NCBI RefSeq assembly: GCF_013408295.1
Contig: NZ_JACBYQ010000002.1
Coordinates: 248,001 to 312,000, forward strand
DNA: 64,000 nt
Reading direction: 5' to 3'
Origin: Psychromicrobium silvestre
GTDB lineage: Bacteria; Actinomycetota; Actinomycetes; Actinomycetales; Micrococcaceae
Made by a program: the position numbers and the translations under genes. The notes under the pieces were generated by a model that searched no databases, was not told the DNA's origin, and was given only the letters and a program-made list of their open reading frames with translations. This document shows, one piece after another, positions 62,578 through 64,000 of the stretch (positions within the stretch are counted from its first letter, which is position 1; each line of letters starts with the position of its first letter).

Positions 62578-64000
62578 CGGGCACCGTCTTTCGCTTCAAG
62601 GCTGCCCAGGTGTAGCCGTGAGCCACCCAGAGCATCAACGAAGTGCTCATCATGCGTCACCGCGACCACGGCACTTCCAGCAGCGAGTGCTGACCTTAGT
62701 AGCTCGATCAGGGCAAGCCAGGTCAGCGCATCCTGCCCGAAGGTCGGCTCATCCAAAATCAATAGCTGCGGCCGGGCCGCCATCACCGTGGCTACCGAGA
62801 GCCTGCGTTTCTGGCCACCGGAGAGCGTGAAGGGATTGGCCTCCGCGAGTTCCAGCAAATCCAGGGCTTCCAGTAACTCATCCACTCGGGAGCTGATCTG
62901 CTGCTCGGAGAGCCGCTTGCCCTGGTGCCGCAAGCCGAAGCCAAGTTCGTCCCTGACACTGCCGGTGACAAACTGATGCTCCGGTTCTTGGAACACGCTG
63001 CCAATCCGGCTGACCAGGTCCTTGGCCTTCCAGTTTCGAGGTTGCCCAGCCAAGCCCTGGGCAAGTGCCCGGGCTGCTTCTAAGCTCCCGGCCAGGGGCC
63101 GCAGTAACCCGCCCAGGGTTAGGGCAAGTGTCGATTTGCCACTGCCGTTCCGTCCGGTGATGGCCAGCGCGCTACCGGAGAATAGTTCCAGTTCTACTCC
63201 GGAGGCTGCCACCCGAGCGGATCTGCCCACCGCGAGTGAGGCAACGCCGAGCAGCTTCTCCCCGTCCTTCGGCATCGAAAATGGCCCGGGCTGTGGTTCC
63301 TGCCCCGGCACCCAGATACCCAAGGCCGCGAGGGCTCTGCCCTGCTCGGTGAGTAGCTGCGCAGGGGGACCGTCCGCGATCAGCTGCCCTTCTCCGTCGA
63401 GCACTAAAATTCGATCAACATGGTGCTGCCAGATTTCTACCCGGTGCTCCACCACTACCAAAGTGGCAGAACGGTCCGCTATTGCGGCGATAACAGCGTC
63501 CCGGACCTCCAGAACACCCTCCGGATCGAGGTTAGCGGTCGGCTCGTCAAGCAGAATCACCCCGGGGTGCATCGCCAGAATTCCAGCCAGCGCCAGCCTT
63601 TGCTTCTGCCCGCCGGAGAGCTCGCTGCTGGGATGATCGAGCGGAACCCGCAACCCGACAGCTTCCAGCGAAGCGCCAACCCGACGCCAGATCTCCTCCC
63701 GTGGCACCATCAGGTTCTCCGCACCAAAAGCCACATCATCGCCCACCCTGGGCAGAATCACCTGGGTTTCCGGGTCCTGTTGCATCAGCCCGGCTCGGCC
63801 TCTGCTGTGCCGGGGCGCGGCTCCGTCGATCAGCAGGCTGCCACTTTCGTTTGCCTCATCGTCGCCCAGTACCCCGGCCAGAGCGTGCAGCAGCGTAGAT
63901 TTACCCGATCCGGAGGGGCCAAGTAAAAGCACCCGCTCCCCCGGAGTAATGCTGAGGCTCAGCTCCGAGAACACCGGCCTGGATCGATCGGCGTGACTGA
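62574..64000 (-). CDS. ECF transporter ATPase, EcfA-EcfA' fusion (5' end cut by window edge)
   Basis: At least 475 residues; the frame is open to 64000, so the start lies beyond. GTG 63974 is inside the first domain and is not the start. First Walker [19 protein letters not shown], signature LSGGQKQRLALAG, Walker B VILLDEPTANLDPEG; second [40 protein letters not shown]. Fused ATPases are usual for actinobacterial ECF modules. With EcfT it powers uptake of a vitamin or metal; the substrate-specific S component is presumably upstream, outside. Confidence 0.92.
   Translation of the reverse strand, partial: SHADRSRPVFSELSLSITPGERVLLLGPSGSGKSTLLHALAGVLGDDEANESGSLLIDGAAPRHSRGRAGLMQQDPETQVILPRVGDDVAFGAENLMVPREEIWRRVGASLEAVGLRVPLDHPSSELSGGQKQRLALAGILAMHPGVILLDEPTANLDPEGVLEVRDAVIAAIADRSATLVVVEHRVEIWQHHVDRILVLDGEGQLIADGPPAQLLTEQGRALAALGIWVPGQEPQPGPFSMPKDGEKLLGVASLAVGRSARVAASGVELELFSGSALAITGRNGSGKSTLALTLGGLLRPLAGSLEAARALAQGLAGQPRNWKAKDLVSRIGSVFQEPEHQFVTGSVRDELGFGLRHQGKRLSEQQISSRVDELLEALDLLELAEANPFTLSGGQKRRLSVATVMAARPQLLILDEPTFGQDALTWLALIELLRSALAAGSAVVAVTHDEHFVDALGGSRLHLGSLEAKDGAR

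Overview
The window is 64 kb of GC-rich, densely packed chromosomal DNA from a Gram-positive actinobacterium. Gene content and order fit the family Micrococcaceae (Arthrobacter / Psychromicrobium / Renibacterium group). The evidence is a purF-purM pair near a DUF3073 gene, a dnaK-grpE-dnaJ-hspR operon with HAIR operators, a SAM-IV riboswitch, an HTH-MurA fusion, and many genes that look leaderless. The family assignment is inference. No rRNA, tRNA, CRISPR array, prophage or intact insertion sequence was seen, and no gene-free stretch exceeds about 300 bases.

Layout. 1-9.7 kb: purine synthesis, with purD-purC on the minus strand followed by a membrane protein and an LssY-like domain cut by the left edge, and purF-purM on the plus strand; between them lie an asparaginase, a sterol-carrier-like protein, an APH-type kinase and a small membrane protein. 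9.7-17 kb: DUF3073, a Pro/Gln/Gly-rich membrane-anchored septum-formation-like protein, the disaggregase ClpB under a HAIR operator, a GT87 mannosyltransferase and a secreted M15-like hydrolase. 17-28 kb: DUF4031-HD protein, deoD, GNAT, YccF, a MerR-aldo/keto reductase pair, an amino-acid permease, HutD, a DEAD-box helicase, an MFS transporter, trmB and an SRPBCC protein. 28-31 kb: a WXG100-like large protein with a translationally coupled partner, then an EEP-family membrane protein. 31.8-36 kb: the heat-shock operon dnaK-grpE-dnaJ-hspR. 36-38 kb: an unknown conserved protein and a decayed ArsR-SRPBCC pair.

38-49.5 kb: LysE exporter, 2-hydroxyacid dehydrogenase, APH-type kinase, then a complete LacI-controlled locus with a Dpp/Opp-type ABC transporter, an alpha/beta hydrolase and a GH1 beta-glucosidase, probably for importing and cleaving a beta-glucoside. 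49.5-56 kb: two protein tyrosine phosphatases, a flavin reductase, a P-loop kinase fused to PabB, DoxX, TetR and PabC, so folate-precursor genes flank a small TetR/DoxX unit. 56-64 kb: an ABC exporter; a SAM-IV riboswitch controlling DUF1737-rhodanese-MetZ (sulfur assimilation into homocysteine); HTH-MurA; and EcfT with a fused EcfA that runs off the right edge.

Three signals are not explained by ordinary gene annotation. (1) A family of about 85-145 bp imperfect palindromes occurs in three intergenic regions (3.3, 23.1, 31.8 kb). (2) A second palindrome family, about 77 bp, built of four roughly 19-base units in forward-forward-reverse-reverse order around a central CCGG, occurs at 19.9 and 53.95 kb. 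(3) At least thirteen genes have a -10-like hexamer ending exactly six bases before the start codon, the signature of leaderless transcripts. These are the best candidates for undescribed structure here.
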